A stretch of 64,000 nt of DNA from Halorubrum sp. CSM-61. GTDB lineage: Archaea; Halobacteriota; Halobacteria; Halobacteriales; Haloferacaceae. The stretch covers positions 62,001-126,000 of the forward strand of contig NZ_RJJW01000010.1 of assembly GCF_003781945.1 (NCBI RefSeq), given 5' to 3'. The position numbers were made by a program, and so were the translations under genes. Positions 8,919 to 18,598 of the stretch are shown piece by piece (within the stretch, counting starts at the first letter, position 1; each line of letters begins with the position of its first letter). The notes below the pieces were generated by a model. The model made no database searches, was not told where the DNA came from, and saw only the letters and a list, made by a program, of their open reading frames with translations.

Positions 8919-9626
8919 ATGTTCGAATTCATCAACAACAGTGAGGAGCGCGGTCAAGTGGGAATCGGGACCCTCATCGTATTCATCGCGATGGTGCTGG
9001 TCGCAGCGATCGCCGCCGGCGTCCTGATCAACACGACCGGCTTCCTCCAGTCACAGGCGGAGGCGACCGGTCAGGAGAGTACCGAGCTCGTGTCGGAGCG
9101 GATCGACGTGACGAGCGAAGTCGGTATCGTCGGCAACAACAGCACGGGAGAACTCGAATCAATCAAAATTACGGTGTCCGGTGCTGCTGGTGCCGATCAG
9201 ATTGACCTCTCAGAATCAACTATCCAGGCGGTTGGGCCGAACGGGCAGGCAAATCTCGTCTTCACAGACACGAATGCTACCGGTGGCGACACTATCAACA
9301 ACGCGAGCCAGCTCAACGCGAGCGAGTTCGCTGTACAGAATTCAAGCGGCGGCTTCGTCAACAGCGGTGACGCCGTGCTCAACGACGACACAGACTATAC
9401 GATCGTCGTGAACCCCGGTGCACAGCCGTTCGGGAGTCTGGCAGAGGGCGGGGTCACTGACGGGAGCGGGAACTACACCTACGCCCACCTAAATGCGACA
9501 GAGGACGCGTTCGGCGAGGGACAGAGTTCGTCAGTCGAGATCGTTTCGCCATCGTCGGCGACAACCTCGGTCGAACTGAACGCGCCCGACCTCTTTACAG
9601 AGAACGGCGAAGCGGTCCGGCTCTAA
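8919..9626 (+). CDS. Archaellin 2 (archaellum filament subunit)
   Basis: Second filament subunit of 235 aa. It has the same ERG/QVGIG processing site and core helix as archaellin 1, but a longer variable domain. It is richer in sequons: NNST, NAT, NAS (twice), NSS, NYT and NAT, consistent with heavier N-glycosylation. The ATG follows the stop of archaellin 1 by 2 nt. The N-terminal conservation and C-terminal divergence suggest an old tandem duplication kept similar in the core by selection or gene conversion. Confidence 0.95.
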   Translation: MFEFINNSEERGQVGIGTLIVFIAMVLVAAIAAGVLINTTGFLQSQAEATGQESTELVSERIDVTSEVGIVGNNSTGELESIKITVSGAAGADQIDLSESTIQAVGPNGQANLVFTDTNATGGDTINNASQLNASEFAVQNSSGGFVNSGDAVLNDDTDYTIVVNPGAQPFGSLAEGGVTDGSGNYTYAHLNATEDAFGEGQSSSVEIVSPSSATTSVELNAPDLFTENGEAVRL

Positions 9627-9711
9627 CGAGCCTCGAACAGCCCCCTAACCACTGTCCCGGCGGATCCCGCCGCCCGGAACACCTATTTTCTCGCGCCACC
9701 ACGGCTACGCC

Positions 9712-10425
9712 ATGAGTGACCACGACGCACCGGCGGCCGACCCCGACGCGCCGCCGGCCGACCCCGACGAACTCGACTTCACCGACGACGAGAACGTCGT
9801 CGAGATCGGGGAGAGCCGGTACGTCGTCGGGACGAACGGCCGTCCCAACGTCCGCCGGTCGCAGCCGGACCCCCGTCCCGACGACGAGACGGGCTTTACC
9901 TCCGCCGACCCGGCGAACCCGGAGGAGCGACGACCGCCGGATCCGGGCGGCGACCCGGGAGGTGCGGAAGCCGGAGACGGAGCCGGCGCCAACGCGCCCC
10001 GCGGTGCAGGTGGTCAAGCGCAGGGCGGAAACGCCGCCACCCACCCGCAAGGCGCCGGCGCTGCTCCGGAGGTCGACCGCCAGTCGGTGAGCCGGTGGCT
10101 GGCGAACTCCTTCGACGGCGACGGGTTCACCTACGGGATCGACGCGACGCTCCACGTCGACGGCGAGACCACTCGCCAGCGGATGGTGTCGAACGACGTG
10201 ACGGCGACGTTCGACTCGCTCGTGTCGTGGTTCGCGTCCAACGCGGGGCCGAGCTCGCCGACGCCGGAGGCGCTCGGCCTGCTGCTCGTCGCGAGCGAGA
10301 CGACCGTCGACGTCCCGCCGGTGGCGATCAAGCGCTTCGCCGCGAGCCAGGGGCTCACGGCGAGCGACAGCATCGGCGATCTGGTGCGTGCGGCGGAGGA
10401 GGCCGACGGCTTCCGGATCGAATAG
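9712..10425 (+). CDS. Acidic haloarchaeal protein, DUF7500-like, downstream of archaellins
   Basis: A 237-aa soluble protein of unknown function. The N-terminal 120 residues are low-complexity, rich in Asp, Pro and Gly, beginning with a DPDAPPADPDE repeat. The conserved part is about residues 125-237, with RQSVSRWLANSFDGDGFTYG and a helical C-terminus ending ADGFRIE. No signal peptide or membrane helix. A CTATTTTC box about 28 nt upstream suggests its own leaderless transcript. Similar proteins often accompany archaellin genes in haloarchaea, so a motility role is possible but unproven. Confidence 0.7.
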   Translation: MSDHDAPAADPDAPPADPDELDFTDDENVVEIGESRYVVGTNGRPNVRRSQPDPRPDDETGFTSADPANPEERRPPDPGGDPGGAEAGDGAGANAPRGAGGQAQGGNAATHPQGAGAAPEVDRQSVSRWLANSFDGDGFTYGIDATLHVDGETTRQRMVSNDVTATFDSLVSWFASNAGPSSPTPEALGLLLVASETTVDVPPVAIKRFAASQGLTASDSIGDLVRAAEEADGFRIE

Positions 10426-10463
10426 CGGGGGGTTCAAACGACGATTCGCGGAATACGGCCGCT

Positions 10464-10916
10464 TGATCGATAGCGGGAGTAGGTATTGCAGATCGGTGAC
10501 GGCGATGAGGTAGTTAAATGGTCGTGAGCGATGGTGACGATCGCTTATAAGTGAAGGCGGCTGTGCGGTGGCGCGCGCCTCCGAGCGCCCGTAGGGCGTG
10601 AGGAGCGCCGCGCGAGGGAGTCGCTGGCGGCGACAGCCGCCAGCGACGAGGCTGGGGAGGTGTGAGGCTGTGCGGTTGCGGTGCGGGACTCAAAGGGGCA
10701 GCCGTGAGGGCGCAGTAGGCGACGGAAGCACCGCAAGGAGCGAGTGAAACGAACGACTGAGGAGCGCACCGAGCGTACTGCGCCCTCACGGCTGGGGCTT
10801 TGGAAGTGTTCACCGCAGAGCCGTCGATCACGTATAAATAGCCGACGGCAACCCCACTCGTTCACTTATAAATGACCACCTCCACGACGTGCTATACCCA
10901 CTCCCGCCGTCAGTCG
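10464..10916 (-). repeat. Dispersed multi-hairpin element, copy B, about 453 bp
   Basis: Minus-oriented copy filling the gap before the zinc-ribbon gene. One end carries the exact terminal repeat TGATCGATAGCGGGAGT (10464-10480); the other (10900-10916) matches it in inverted orientation at about 12-13 of 17 bases. In sense orientation it has two TATA-like boxes (TTATAAGTGA and TATTTATACG), the conserved box ending CAAAGCCCCAGCCG, stem 1 with 18-bp arms (AGCCGTGAGGGCGCAGTA and its complement), stem 2 with 12-bp arms and loop TGTC, and a short stem 3. The stem 1 sequence differs from copy A at several positions, with matching changes in both arms. Confidence 0.85.
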
Positions 10917-10959
10917 TGGCTGTGTCTGCGACTACCACGGGGCAGAGCCGAGACGGCAG

Positions 10960-11421
10960 TTATAAGAATACGAGCAGCACGACGCCGAGCAGCGCGAACA
11001 CCGCGTACAGCCCGGCCATGACCTCCCGTTTCAGCGGGCTCCCGAGCGGCTCCGCGGTCAGACGCCGGATCGGCGGTAAGATCGCGATCCCGCCGAGAAT
11101 CAGGGGGAAAGCACCAATCTGCGGGACCAGCGTCAGCGCGACGACGATCGTCCCGTAGCCGAGCACGTAACAGCCCCGGCGCCAGAGCTGCTCGCGGTCG
11201 GTGAGCTCCTCGGTCGGGACGAATCCGGACCCGCCGCCGTTTCCACCGGTGTTCCCGCCGCTCGCACCCCCGGACTCGGCGGTCAGCTGCTGAGCCTGCC
11301 GCTGCACGTACTCGTCGAGCTCCTCGGCGGCCGCGTCCGTCTGGGGCGCGCCGCACTCGACGCAGTAGCGAGCCTCGTCGTCGAGCGACGAGTCGCACCG
11401 GGGGCAGGTCTTCATCCTCAT
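10960..11421 (-). CDS. Zinc-ribbon membrane protein
   Basis: A 153-aa protein with an N-terminal zinc ribbon (CPRCDSSLDDEARYCVECG, residues about 5-24), a Gly/Asn-rich linker (residues about 50-65) and two or three hydrophobic segments at about 82-118 and 134-152. The ribbon probably sits in the cytoplasm. No enzyme motif is seen and the function is unknown. A GTTAAGT box about 25 nt upstream favours the ATG at 11421; the ATG two codons later is equally possible. Confidence 0.8.
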   Translation of the reverse strand: MRMKTCPRCDSSLDDEARYCVECGAPQTDAAAEELDEYVQRQAQQLTAESGGASGGNTGGNGGGSGFVPTEELTDREQLWRRGCYVLGYGTIVVALTLVPQIGAFPLILGGIAILPPIRRLTAEPLGSPLKREVMAGLYAVFALLGVVLLVFL

Positions 11422-11642
11422 CGGAAGGGCACCACGGGCGGACTTAACTCTTCGGAGCTTTGCCGGCGGTCCGATCCCGGTTCAGTCTGCCGATTCGCTC
11501 CCGATTCATCCGTATCGGGGCGATCCGGTTCTCTGACGCGATAATCGGGTGGGTACGCTTTAGTCGCTGAGATCCCGAGTACGTACCAACCGACGGCGGG
11601 CCGGCGGAGCGACGCGGCCCGTCACGACGGAACGAACACACG

Positions 11643-13964
11643 ATGACCTCCAGACCTTCACCGGACGACGCGGAGACAGACACAGAGGCGACGCTCCGCG
11701 CTCGGCTCTCGGATATCCCCGCTCGGCTCTCGGATATCCCCGCTCGGCTTTCGAACCTCCGCGTCGTGTTCGTCGCGCTCGCGGTGTTCCTCTCAGTCCT
11801 CGGCGCGGCGGCCACGGGGCCCGCCGCGGCGACCCTCGCGGGAGGGGACGCGGCGACAGTCGGTGAAACCCCGGCGACGGCCGACGGCGACGAGGTCACC
11901 CCGGCGATCGCGACCGACGACGAGGCGGGCCCGGGCGGCGCCGCCAGACGGGAGATCAGCGGATCGTTCAGCCGACCGATGTACACCGGGACCGCGGGAG
12001 ACCCGGTGGAGATCAGACACGTCATCAGTTCGTCCGGGAACGACAGCGCGTACCTGCTGATCGGGGGCAACCGTCTCACCGACTCCGGCGGAACGGTCGG
12101 GTTCGTCGACGTCGTCAAGACATCCGACCGGTCGACAACGATCAACACCCGGCTCATCGGGACGAACCAAAGCAGTGTCAAGAGCTGTAGCGCCGCCGAC
12201 GTCGACTGCGACCTCCAGTTCGAAAACGAGGACGGCGAGGTGATCGCGGAGAACCTCTCGGAGCTCTCCGAGACCGGCTCGACCGGCGCCGGCGGGCTCG
12301 CTCGCCCGCTCGTCCCGCAGCGGTACCGGCTCGCGATCACGAACGGGACGTTCGTCGTCCGGGACTCCGGCGCCGTGGATCCGGTCAAAGTGGCCGACGA
12401 GTCCGACCTCGTGTTGCGGAAGCCGACGTTCGACGACAGCGTCGAGGTGTTCACGACCGCGGACAGCGAGGTGACTACCGACGGCGAGGGCGGGACAGAG
12501 TCGCTCGGCGCGCTCAGGGAGAGCGGACTCGACCGCGCGGCGGTGACCAAGGGCGACCGCGTCGTCCTCGGCTTCGAGTCGACCGGGATCTGGGGGGCCC
12601 TCTCGTACTTCGCCAAGAACCGGTCTGACGGGTCGATCGAAGCCGGGACTCAGACCGATCACCGGGCTCTCGGCGACCTCCTCGAAGCCGAGGAAGGCGT
12701 CTCGCTACGGGTCCGGGAGACGAACCCCCGGCAAAACGAGCGCCCGGCAGAGCTCGACCTCGCGAACGCCGACCCGGACGACGTCACGCTCTATCTCGCG
12801 GAGGGCGAGACGCTCGAACGGGGCGACAGCGATCAAGCGCCCAGCCGGTTCCACCTCGCGATAGACACGAGCGACGGGGGCCCGTTCACCGACGATCCCG
12901 AGCCGGGCGACGAGTTCTCGGTCGAGTTCGCCCTGGAGGGAACCGAAGGCGAGCAGTACGAGTTCCGCGACGGGCAAGGGCCACCCGAGGCGTTCGAACC
13001 GAAGTCGGCCGCGGACGACCAGTACCCGTACCACGAGAGCGCCGACGGCCGGGTGAGCGCCGAGGCGTCGTTCGCTATCGTCGAGCGCTACCTCCGGTAC
13101 GACCACGCCACCGCCGACGGCGACATCCTCGTCGAGGCCGAAAACGGGACCATCACCGGGAGGACCTCCATCCTTCCCGTGACGGACCTGTCGGCGACGA
13201 TCGTCAGGGACGACGACGGCGAACCGACGCGGACCGAGTCGGAGCTGACGATCGAGGACGAGAACTTCTCCGTCGACAGCGGGCTCACCAACGTGACGCC
13301 CGGGACGGAGGCGAGCTATCGGCTCTATCAGGGGCAGTCGCTACAGGACAGTCGAACGATCGTCGTCGTCGACGACGCCGAGGACCCCGCCCGCCTGCGG
13401 CTGGGGGACGAAACGACGACGAACCTGACGGTGACCCGGGGCGAGTCGCTGTCGAACCTCTCCGCGACGGTGCGGAACGTCGGGCAGCTGGAGAACCGGG
13501 AGCGGCTGTCGCTCGACGTCGGCGACGGAGCGATCGTCGACGAGCGCCACGTCACGGTCGAGCCGAGGGGCTCGGAAGCGGAGACGTTCGGCGAGCTCGA
13601 CGCCGAGTTGGAGCCGGGCGAGTACCCGTACGTGCTCTCGATCGACGGCCACAGCGTGGAGGGAACGCTGCTCGTGGAAGCGGACCCGTCGGTGACGCGC
13701 GTCGACGACCCCGGCGCCGACGAGGAGGGATCGGCGGCGGCCGACGGGGAGGACGGAGCGGACGAGAACGGCTCGGACGACGGGGACGCGACCGACCGCG
13801 AGTCGAACGAGACGTCGTCGGAGGGCGGTGGCGACGAGACGCCGGGCGACGAGGCGCCGAGCGACGCGCCGGCGGCGTTCCTCCCCTTCGGCATCGGGAC
13901 GCGGGAGACGTTCGGCGGGACGGTCCTCGTGGGCGCGACGTACCTCCTCGGACACTGGGTCTGA
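11643..13964 (+). CDS. Large secreted surface protein, BGTF-type
   Basis: A 773-aa acidic surface protein. A charged N-terminal stretch contains the repeat RLSDIPA twice (a 21-bp DNA unit repeated from 11700), followed by a hydrophobic signal segment at residues about 41-62 (VVFVALAVFLSVLGAAATGP). The body shows blocks resembling the DUF7827/BGTF surface domain (SGSFSRPMYTGTAGD near residue 105), several N-X-S/T sequons and only one close cysteine pair. A Ser/Asp/Glu/Gly-rich stalk at about 690-740 precedes a weak C-terminal hydrophobic stretch ending TYLLGHWV, not a clear PGF-CTERM signal. It lies between the archaellin and chemotaxis genes, but no motility function can be assigned. Confidence 0.78.
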   Translation: MTSRPSPDDAETDTEATLRARLSDIPARLSDIPARLSNLRVVFVALAVFLSVLGAAATGPAAATLAGGDAATVGETPATADGDEVTPAIATDDEAGPGGAARREISGSFSRPMYTGTAGDPVEIRHVISSSGNDSAYLLIGGNRLTDSGGTVGFVDVVKTSDRSTTINTRLIGTNQSSVKSCSAADVDCDLQFENEDGEVIAENLSELSETGSTGAGGLARPLVPQRYRLAITNGTFVVRDSGAVDPVKVADESDLVLRKPTFDDSVEVFTTADSEVTTDGEGGTESLGALRESGLDRAAVTKGDRVVLGFESTGIWGALSYFAKNRSDGSIEAGTQTDHRALGDLLEAEEGVSLRVRETNPRQNERPAELDLANADPDDVTLYLAEGETLERGDSDQAPSRFHLAIDTSDGGPFTDDPEPGDEFSVEFALEGTEGEQYEFRDGQGPPEAFEPKSAADDQYPYHESADGRVSAEASFAIVERYLRYDHATADGDILVEAENGTITGRTSILPVTDLSATIVRDDDGEPTRTESELTIEDENFSVDSGLTNVTPGTEASYRLYQGQSLQDSRTIVVVDDAEDPARLRLGDETTTNLTVTRGESLSNLSATVRNVGQLENRERLSLDVGDGAIVDERHVTVEPRGSEAETFGELDAELEPGEYPYVLSIDGHSVEGTLLVEADPSVTRVDDPGADEEGSAAADGEDGADENGSDDGDATDRESNETSSEGGGDETPGDEAPSDAPAAFLPFGIGTRETFGGTVLVGATYLLGHWV

Positions 13965-14089
13965 GCGGGCTCGAACGCTGGATCTGGCTTGGATCGGGCC
14001 CCCGACGACCCGTTCCGCCGCATCGGTTCTCAGCGCTGAGAACCGCGGGGGAGTCGTTAAGTGAACGCTGTCCCGCCTTCCAGATAACT

Positions 14090-14446
14090 ATGGCAACGCG
14101 CGTGCTTATCGCGGACGACTCGGAGTTTATGCGGAACCTGCTCCGGGAGATCCTCGAAGGGGAGTTCGAGATCGTCGGCGAGGCCGAAAACGGCGTAGAG
14201 GCGGTCAACATGTACGAGGAACACGGGCCCGACCTCGTGATGATGGACATCGTGATGCCGATCCGGGACGGCATCGAGGCGACGACGGAGATCCTCGAAG
14301 CGAACCCGGAGGCGACGGTGATCATGTGCACCAGCGTCGGACAGGAGGAGAAGATGAAGGCGGCCATCAAGGCCGGCGCAGAGGGGTACATCACGAAGCC
14401 GTTCCAGAAGCCGAACGTGCTCGACGCCATCGGATCGGCGGTATAA
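14090..14446 (+). CDS. cheY: Chemotaxis response regulator CheY
   Basis: Single REC domain of 118 aa that carries the phosphoryl signal from CheA to the archaellum switch. It shows the acidic pair IADDSE (residues 7-12), the phosphoacceptor aspartate in VMMDIVMP (about residue 54), the conserved Thr/Ser in MCTSVG and lysine in ITKPFQ. The stop codon shares one base with the ATG of cheC (TAATG), so the genes are coupled. A GTTAAGTG box about 30 nt upstream suggests a leaderless start for a cheY-cheC-cheD transcript. Confidence 0.97.
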   Translation: MATRVLIADDSEFMRNLLREILEGEFEIVGEAENGVEAVNMYEEHGPDLVMMDIVMPIRDGIEATTEILEANPEATVIMCTSVGQEEKMKAAIKAGAEGYITKPFQKPNVLDAIGSAV

Positions 14447-15645
14447 TGCGCGTCGACGTCCGGGCGCTCGGCGCCTGCAACCGGTTGGCGGAGCGGGGGG
14501 CCGAACAGGCCGCCGGCGCGCTCACCGACCTGACGGGCACGGATCTGTCCGTAGAGGTCACGGGCGCCAGCGTCGCCAGCGGCGAGGACCTCGCCGAGGC
14601 GTTCGCCGGCCGGGAGTCGATCGGCGTGAGCGTCGGGCTTCGCGGCGGACTGGAGGGCGAGGCGGTCCTCGCGTTCGACGCGGGCAACGTCGATGCGCTC
14701 CTCTCGCTTCTCCCGGGCGGGGCGTCGATGGGACGCAGCGCGGTGAGCGAGGTCGGGAACATCGCGCTCGGCGGCTTCCTCGACGGGTGGGCGAACTACC
14801 TCGGGACGGCGATCGACATGACGCCGCCCCGGTACTTCGAGGCCGACGGCGCCGCCGTCCTCCCCGACGGGGCGCTCGCCGGCGACGGCGTGTTCCTCTT
14901 CGAGAGCCGGCTTGACGCGACGACGACGGACCTGGACTTCTCGATCTACATGCTCCCCGACTCCGGGAAGTTCCGCGACCTCGTCGTGGGTAAGACCGCG
15001 CCGGCCGCCGCGCCGGGCGCGGAGGGCGGGGCGGGGAACGACGGCGCCGGCAGCACCGCGGTCCCCTACGAGTCGCTGTCGACGTTCGCGTCGCTGGCGA
15101 AGCGCGGCTCCGCGAACGCCGCCGACAACATCGCGATGATGACGGGCCTCGACACGACCGTCGACGTGAGCCGGCTGCGGTTCGTCCCGCTGGCCGACGT
15201 GCCCGCGGAGGTCGGCGTCGAGCCGCACGCCGGGACCGTCTTCGAGCTGCAGGGCGAGCCGAGCGGCTACCTCGCGATCCTCTTCGAGGAGGAGTCCGCC
15301 GCGAAGGTCGCGGCCTCGATGCTCCCCAGCGAGCCGGACGAGCCGCTGGGGGGGATGGCCGAGAACGCGCTCTGCGAGCTCGGCAACGTGATGACGAGCG
15401 GGTTCATCGACGGCTGGGCGAACGTGCTCGGCACGTCGATCACCCACTCGCCTCCCGAGTTCGTCCACGACATCGGCTCGGCGGCGATCAGCCCGCTGGT
15501 CGCCAAGCTGAGCCGGCGGCAGGACTACGGGTTCGTGATCGACGCCGCGATCCAGACGGAGGGCGTCCAGACGCGGTGCGACGTGTACGCGCTCCCGGAC
15601 GAGCGCGAACTGGCGCGGGCGCTCGACAGGCTCTCGGAGTCGTGA
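14446..15645 (+). CDS. cheC: CheY-P phosphatase family protein CheC, two-domain
   Basis: A 399-aa protein with two CheC repeats. Each carries the phosphatase signature with Glu and Asn (SEVGNIALGGFLDGWANYLG near residue 100 and CELGNVMTSGFIDGWANVLG near residue 308). This implies removal of phosphate from CheY and binding to CheD and to archaeal switch adaptors. The start at 14446 overlaps the cheY stop; a longer frame from 14326 lies inside cheY and is rejected. It overlaps the GTG start of cheD by 4 nt. Confidence 0.93.
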   Translation: MRVDVRALGACNRLAERGAEQAAGALTDLTGTDLSVEVTGASVASGEDLAEAFAGRESIGVSVGLRGGLEGEAVLAFDAGNVDALLSLLPGGASMGRSAVSEVGNIALGGFLDGWANYLGTAIDMTPPRYFEADGAAVLPDGALAGDGVFLFESRLDATTTDLDFSIYMLPDSGKFRDLVVGKTAPAAAPGAEGGAGNDGAGSTAVPYESLSTFASLAKRGSANAADNIAMMTGLDTTVDVSRLRFVPLADVPAEVGVEPHAGTVFELQGEPSGYLAILFEEESAAKVAASMLPSEPDEPLGGMAENALCELGNVMTSGFIDGWANVLGTSITHSPPEFVHDIGSAAISPLVAKLSRRQDYGFVIDAAIQTEGVQTRCDVYALPDERELARALDRLSES

Positions 15646-16169
15646 GCCACCACCCGTCGTCTCGCGAGCGAGCGCCCCGCGACGGGTCCGACACTCCCGA
15701 CGGCGGCCGGATCAAGGTCGGCGTCAGCGATCTGGCGGTCGCGACCGGTGATGAGACGGTGACGACGAGCGGCCTCGGGTCGTGCGTCGCCGTGGCGCTC
15801 GTCGATCGGTCGACCGGCGTCCGGGGACTGTTACACGCGATGTTACCGAACGGCACCGGGACCGACACCGGCATCGAGCGGCCGGGAAAGTACGTCGACA
15901 CCGGTATCGAGACGCTGATCGCGGAGCTGGAGGCCGCGGGCGCGTCCGCCGACCGCCTCGAAGCGCGCGTCGCCGGCGGCGCGGAGATGCTCGATCTCAC
16001 GGACGCGGTCGGACCGCGGAACGTCGCGCGCGCCGAGCAGTGCCTGGACGCAGCCGGGATCCCGGTGGTCGAGCGCGCCGTCGGCGACGGCGTCGGCCGG
16101 ACCGTCCGGTTCATGGCTGACGGCCGACTGGTCGTCCGGGCGGCCGACGGGTTCGAGCGGACGCTTTGA
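15642..16169 (+). CDS. cheD: Chemoreceptor glutamine deamidase CheD
   Basis: A 175-aa protein that deamidates receptor glutamines and binds CheC. The family core is clear: TSGLGSCVAVAL (about residue 45-56, with the catalytic Cys), LLHAMLPN with the active-site His, and ARVAGGAEML. The GTG at 15642 is chosen because it overlaps the cheC stop as GTGA and leaves a normal-length protein; an in-frame ATG at 15576 would lie inside cheC. It is the last gene of the cheY-cheC-cheD run, before arlCE. Confidence 0.92.
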   Translation: MSHHPSSRERAPRDGSDTPDGGRIKVGVSDLAVATGDETVTTSGLGSCVAVALVDRSTGVRGLLHAMLPNGTGTDTGIERPGKYVDTGIETLIAELEAAGASADRLEARVAGGAEMLDLTDAVGPRNVARAEQCLDAAGIPVVERAVGDGVGRTVRFMADGRLVVRAADGFERTL

Positions 16170-16284
16170 GCCCCCCTCGTTCGGGAGGGGCCGCGGCGCC
16201 GCCCGATTCCACCGAAGGAATGCCTTCTCACAGCTGATATTTTGAGGGGTGAATTGAAGTGTGCTCTGGGGGTGGTACACGGTA

Positions 16285-18144
16285 ATGGGCCTCGAACTAC
16301 CGGTGTGGGGAGCTCCAACGGCCGCATGGATAGTCGCCACGCTGGGGCTCGTCGGTGCGAGCGTCCTCGACAGATTCCTCGATGATGACGGCTCCGACGA
16401 CGACGATTCCGGAGGCATGGGCGGCGGCGACGATCCCTTCGGCGGTGGCGGGATGGGCGGCGGCGGCGGAATGGGCGGCGGCGGGATGGGCGGCGGCGAC
16501 GACTTCGACGACTTCGACGGGATGGACGAGTGGGACGACGAGTTCGACGGCGGCGGCGGTGGCGGTGGCGGCGGCGGTGCCAACACCGACGAGCTGGAAA
16601 ACCGGCTCGACGACCTGGAGAACGAGGTCGCCTCGCTCTCGTCGACCGTCTCGACCGTGCGCTCGGAGAACGAGGAGATCTCGGCCGCCGTCGACGACAT
16701 CGAGGAGGACGTGCGGAACCTACTCGACATCTACGAGATGGTCACCCGCGGCATCAACCCGTTCGTCGACGACTCCAGCGGCTTCGACGGGGTCGACGGC
16801 GGCGGTGAGGGCTCGTTCGGCCTCTTCGACGACGACGAGGGAGCCGACGCGGGCGACGATGACCTCGACGAAGACGTCGCGAACGCGGACGCCGACGGGT
16901 TCTTCGACGACGACCTGCTCGACGACGACCTCGAAGACGAGGACGACGAGTTCGGCGAGCTGGACGAGGAACCGGGCGACGAGCACACGGACGACGGCGA
17001 CCCCGCCGACGCCGCGTCCGAGACCGCGACGGCGGACGACGGAGACGACATGAACGACGATGGAAAGAGCTTCAGCGAGCTGAAAGAGGAGTACGACGCC
17101 GGGGAGGCCGACTGGGCCGACGAGGACGGCGCCGAAACGGACGCGGGCGCGGAGGAAGACCCGTTCGACGACGGGGGCGACTCCTTCGAGGAGGACCTCG
17201 GCGACGAGGCGGATCCCTTCGACGACGAGCCCGACGACGGCGTCGACTTCGACGACGGGATGGACTCCTTCGAGGAGGACCCCGACGACGGCCCGGCGGC
17301 GAACGGGCACACGCCGGAGTCCGACCGCTCGCGCGGCCGGCAGCCCGGCGGCGACCCCGCCGAGGCGAACGGCGGGGGCTTCGAGTACGTCCAGCAGGAC
17401 GACCTCTCGGGGACCCGCGGCAAGCCGTACCTCACGGAGCTGCCCGGCGACTACGTCGGGGACCTCCTCGTGATGGAGTGGCTGGAGTTCCTCGTCTCCG
17501 AGAGCGACGTCACCGACGCGGTGCGCGCGATCAACTACTACGAGCGCATCGAGTGGGTCGGCCCCGACGCGGCCGCGCGGCTCCGGGACTTCCTCTCCGG
17601 GTTCGGCACGATCGACCGCAACCTCGTCGACCGACCGGGGACCGATCGGCTGGTCCGCGAACACCACACCCGTAGCCTCCGGTACGTGACCCAGCTCAAC
17701 GGGACGAGCGGGCACCTCCTGCTGCTCGACCGCTGGGACGACCTCGCCGGCGGCTCGCTGGTCGGCGGCGGCCCGCCGCGGGGCGGGTCGGGCCGCGGGG
17801 GACGCGGCGGACACGGACGACGCGAGGGCGGACGCGACCGGCGCGCATCCGACCGCGCCGACGATCGACGGGACGGTCACCGCGAGGAGCGCGCCCCGCC
17901 CGAGGACCGCGGCGGCGACGACCGCGACCGGCGCGCGAGCGAGAACGGTCACGGCGACGCGGAACGTCACGGAAGCGACGCGGGACGGCGAGACGGACAG
18001 ACGGACCGCCGGGACGGGCAGGCGGACCGCCGCGGCTCCGAGGGTCGCGAGCGCAACGGCGGCTCGCCGCGACCGATGAACGACCCGAACCCGCGTTCCG
18101 ACCGCGCCGACCCGGCCGACGGAGGGTGGGGCGATGGGCGTTAG
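16285..18144 (+). CDS. arlCE: Fused archaellum switch protein ArlC-ArlE (FlaCE)
   Basis: Connects the archaellum motor to chemotaxis signalling. With the ATG at 16285 it is 619 aa; a GTG at 16261 would add eight residues, but a GATATTTT box near 16238 puts the transcript start between the two. Order: one membrane helix at about 8-28; a Gly/Asp-rich segment; a coiled coil at about 103-150 ending in the ArlC motif IYEMVTRGINPFV; an acidic linker of over 200 residues; the ArlE domain (PYLTELPGDYVGDLLVMEWL, about 385-480); and a charged tail of about 120 residues with RRDGQ repeats. The tail is unusually long for the family and enriched in Arg, Asp and Gly. Confidence 0.92.
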   Translation: MGLELPVWGAPTAAWIVATLGLVGASVLDRFLDDDGSDDDDSGGMGGGDDPFGGGGMGGGGGMGGGGMGGGDDFDDFDGMDEWDDEFDGGGGGGGGGGANTDELENRLDDLENEVASLSSTVSTVRSENEEISAAVDDIEEDVRNLLDIYEMVTRGINPFVDDSSGFDGVDGGGEGSFGLFDDDEGADAGDDDLDEDVANADADGFFDDDLLDDDLEDEDDEFGELDEEPGDEHTDDGDPADAASETATADDGDDMNDDGKSFSELKEEYDAGEADWADEDGAETDAGAEEDPFDDGGDSFEEDLGDEADPFDDEPDDGVDFDDGMDSFEEDPDDGPAANGHTPESDRSRGRQPGGDPAEANGGGFEYVQQDDLSGTRGKPYLTELPGDYVGDLLVMEWLEFLVSESDVTDAVRAINYYERIEWVGPDAAARLRDFLSGFGTIDRNLVDRPGTDRLVREHHTRSLRYVTQLNGTSGHLLLLDRWDDLAGGSLVGGGPPRGGSGRGGRGGHGRREGGRDRRASDRADDRRDGHREERAPPEDRGGDDRDRRASENGHGDAERHGSDAGRRDGQTDRRDGQADRRGSEGRERNGGSPRPMNDPNPRSDRADPADGGWGDGR

Positions 18145-18598
18145 CGTCTCCGCGTCGACGGCGATCATCGTCGCGGGGCTGTTCTTCGCGTTCACGACGT
18201 TCTACCCCGTCGCGGCCAACGGCTTCGACCGCGTCAGCGACGCGCAACACGGGATCAACGAGCGCGCGCTCGAACGGCAGAACACGGCGTTCACGGTGTC
18301 GAACGCGACGTTCGACAGCGGGACCGGCAATCTCACCGTCAACGCCACCAACGAGGGCTCCCTCGGTCTCGTCGCCGGCGACGCGACGCTGCTCGTCGAC
18401 AACGAGTACGTCGACGTGGGCGGAGCCGACGCGACCACGACCGTCGACGGCGACGGCGACACCGAACTCTGGCTCGAGGGCGAGACGCTGACCGTCGAGG
18501 TCGCGCAGGCCGACACTGACACGACTATCGAGGACGGCACCCGCGTCGTCCTCGTCGTCGAGTCCGGCGTCCGCGACGCCGCGGAGGTGACCGCGTAG
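18134..18598 (+). CDS. arlF: Archaellum protein ArlF (FlaF), S-layer anchoring stator part
   Basis: A 154-aa protein with an N-terminal pilin-like hydrophobic helix (residues about 6-27, STAIIVAGLFFAFTTFYPVA) and a beta-sandwich domain. In other archaea ArlF binds ArlG and the S-layer and holds the motor in the envelope. Sequons NAT, NLT and NAT suggest the domain is outside the cell. The start overlaps the arlCE end by 11 nt. Confidence 0.9.
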   Translation: MGVSVSASTAIIVAGLFFAFTTFYPVAANGFDRVSDAQHGINERALERQNTAFTVSNATFDSGTGNLTVNATNEGSLGLVAGDATLLVDNEYVDVGGADATTTVDGDGDTELWLEGETLTVEVAQADTDTTIEDGTRVVLVVESGVRDAAEVTA

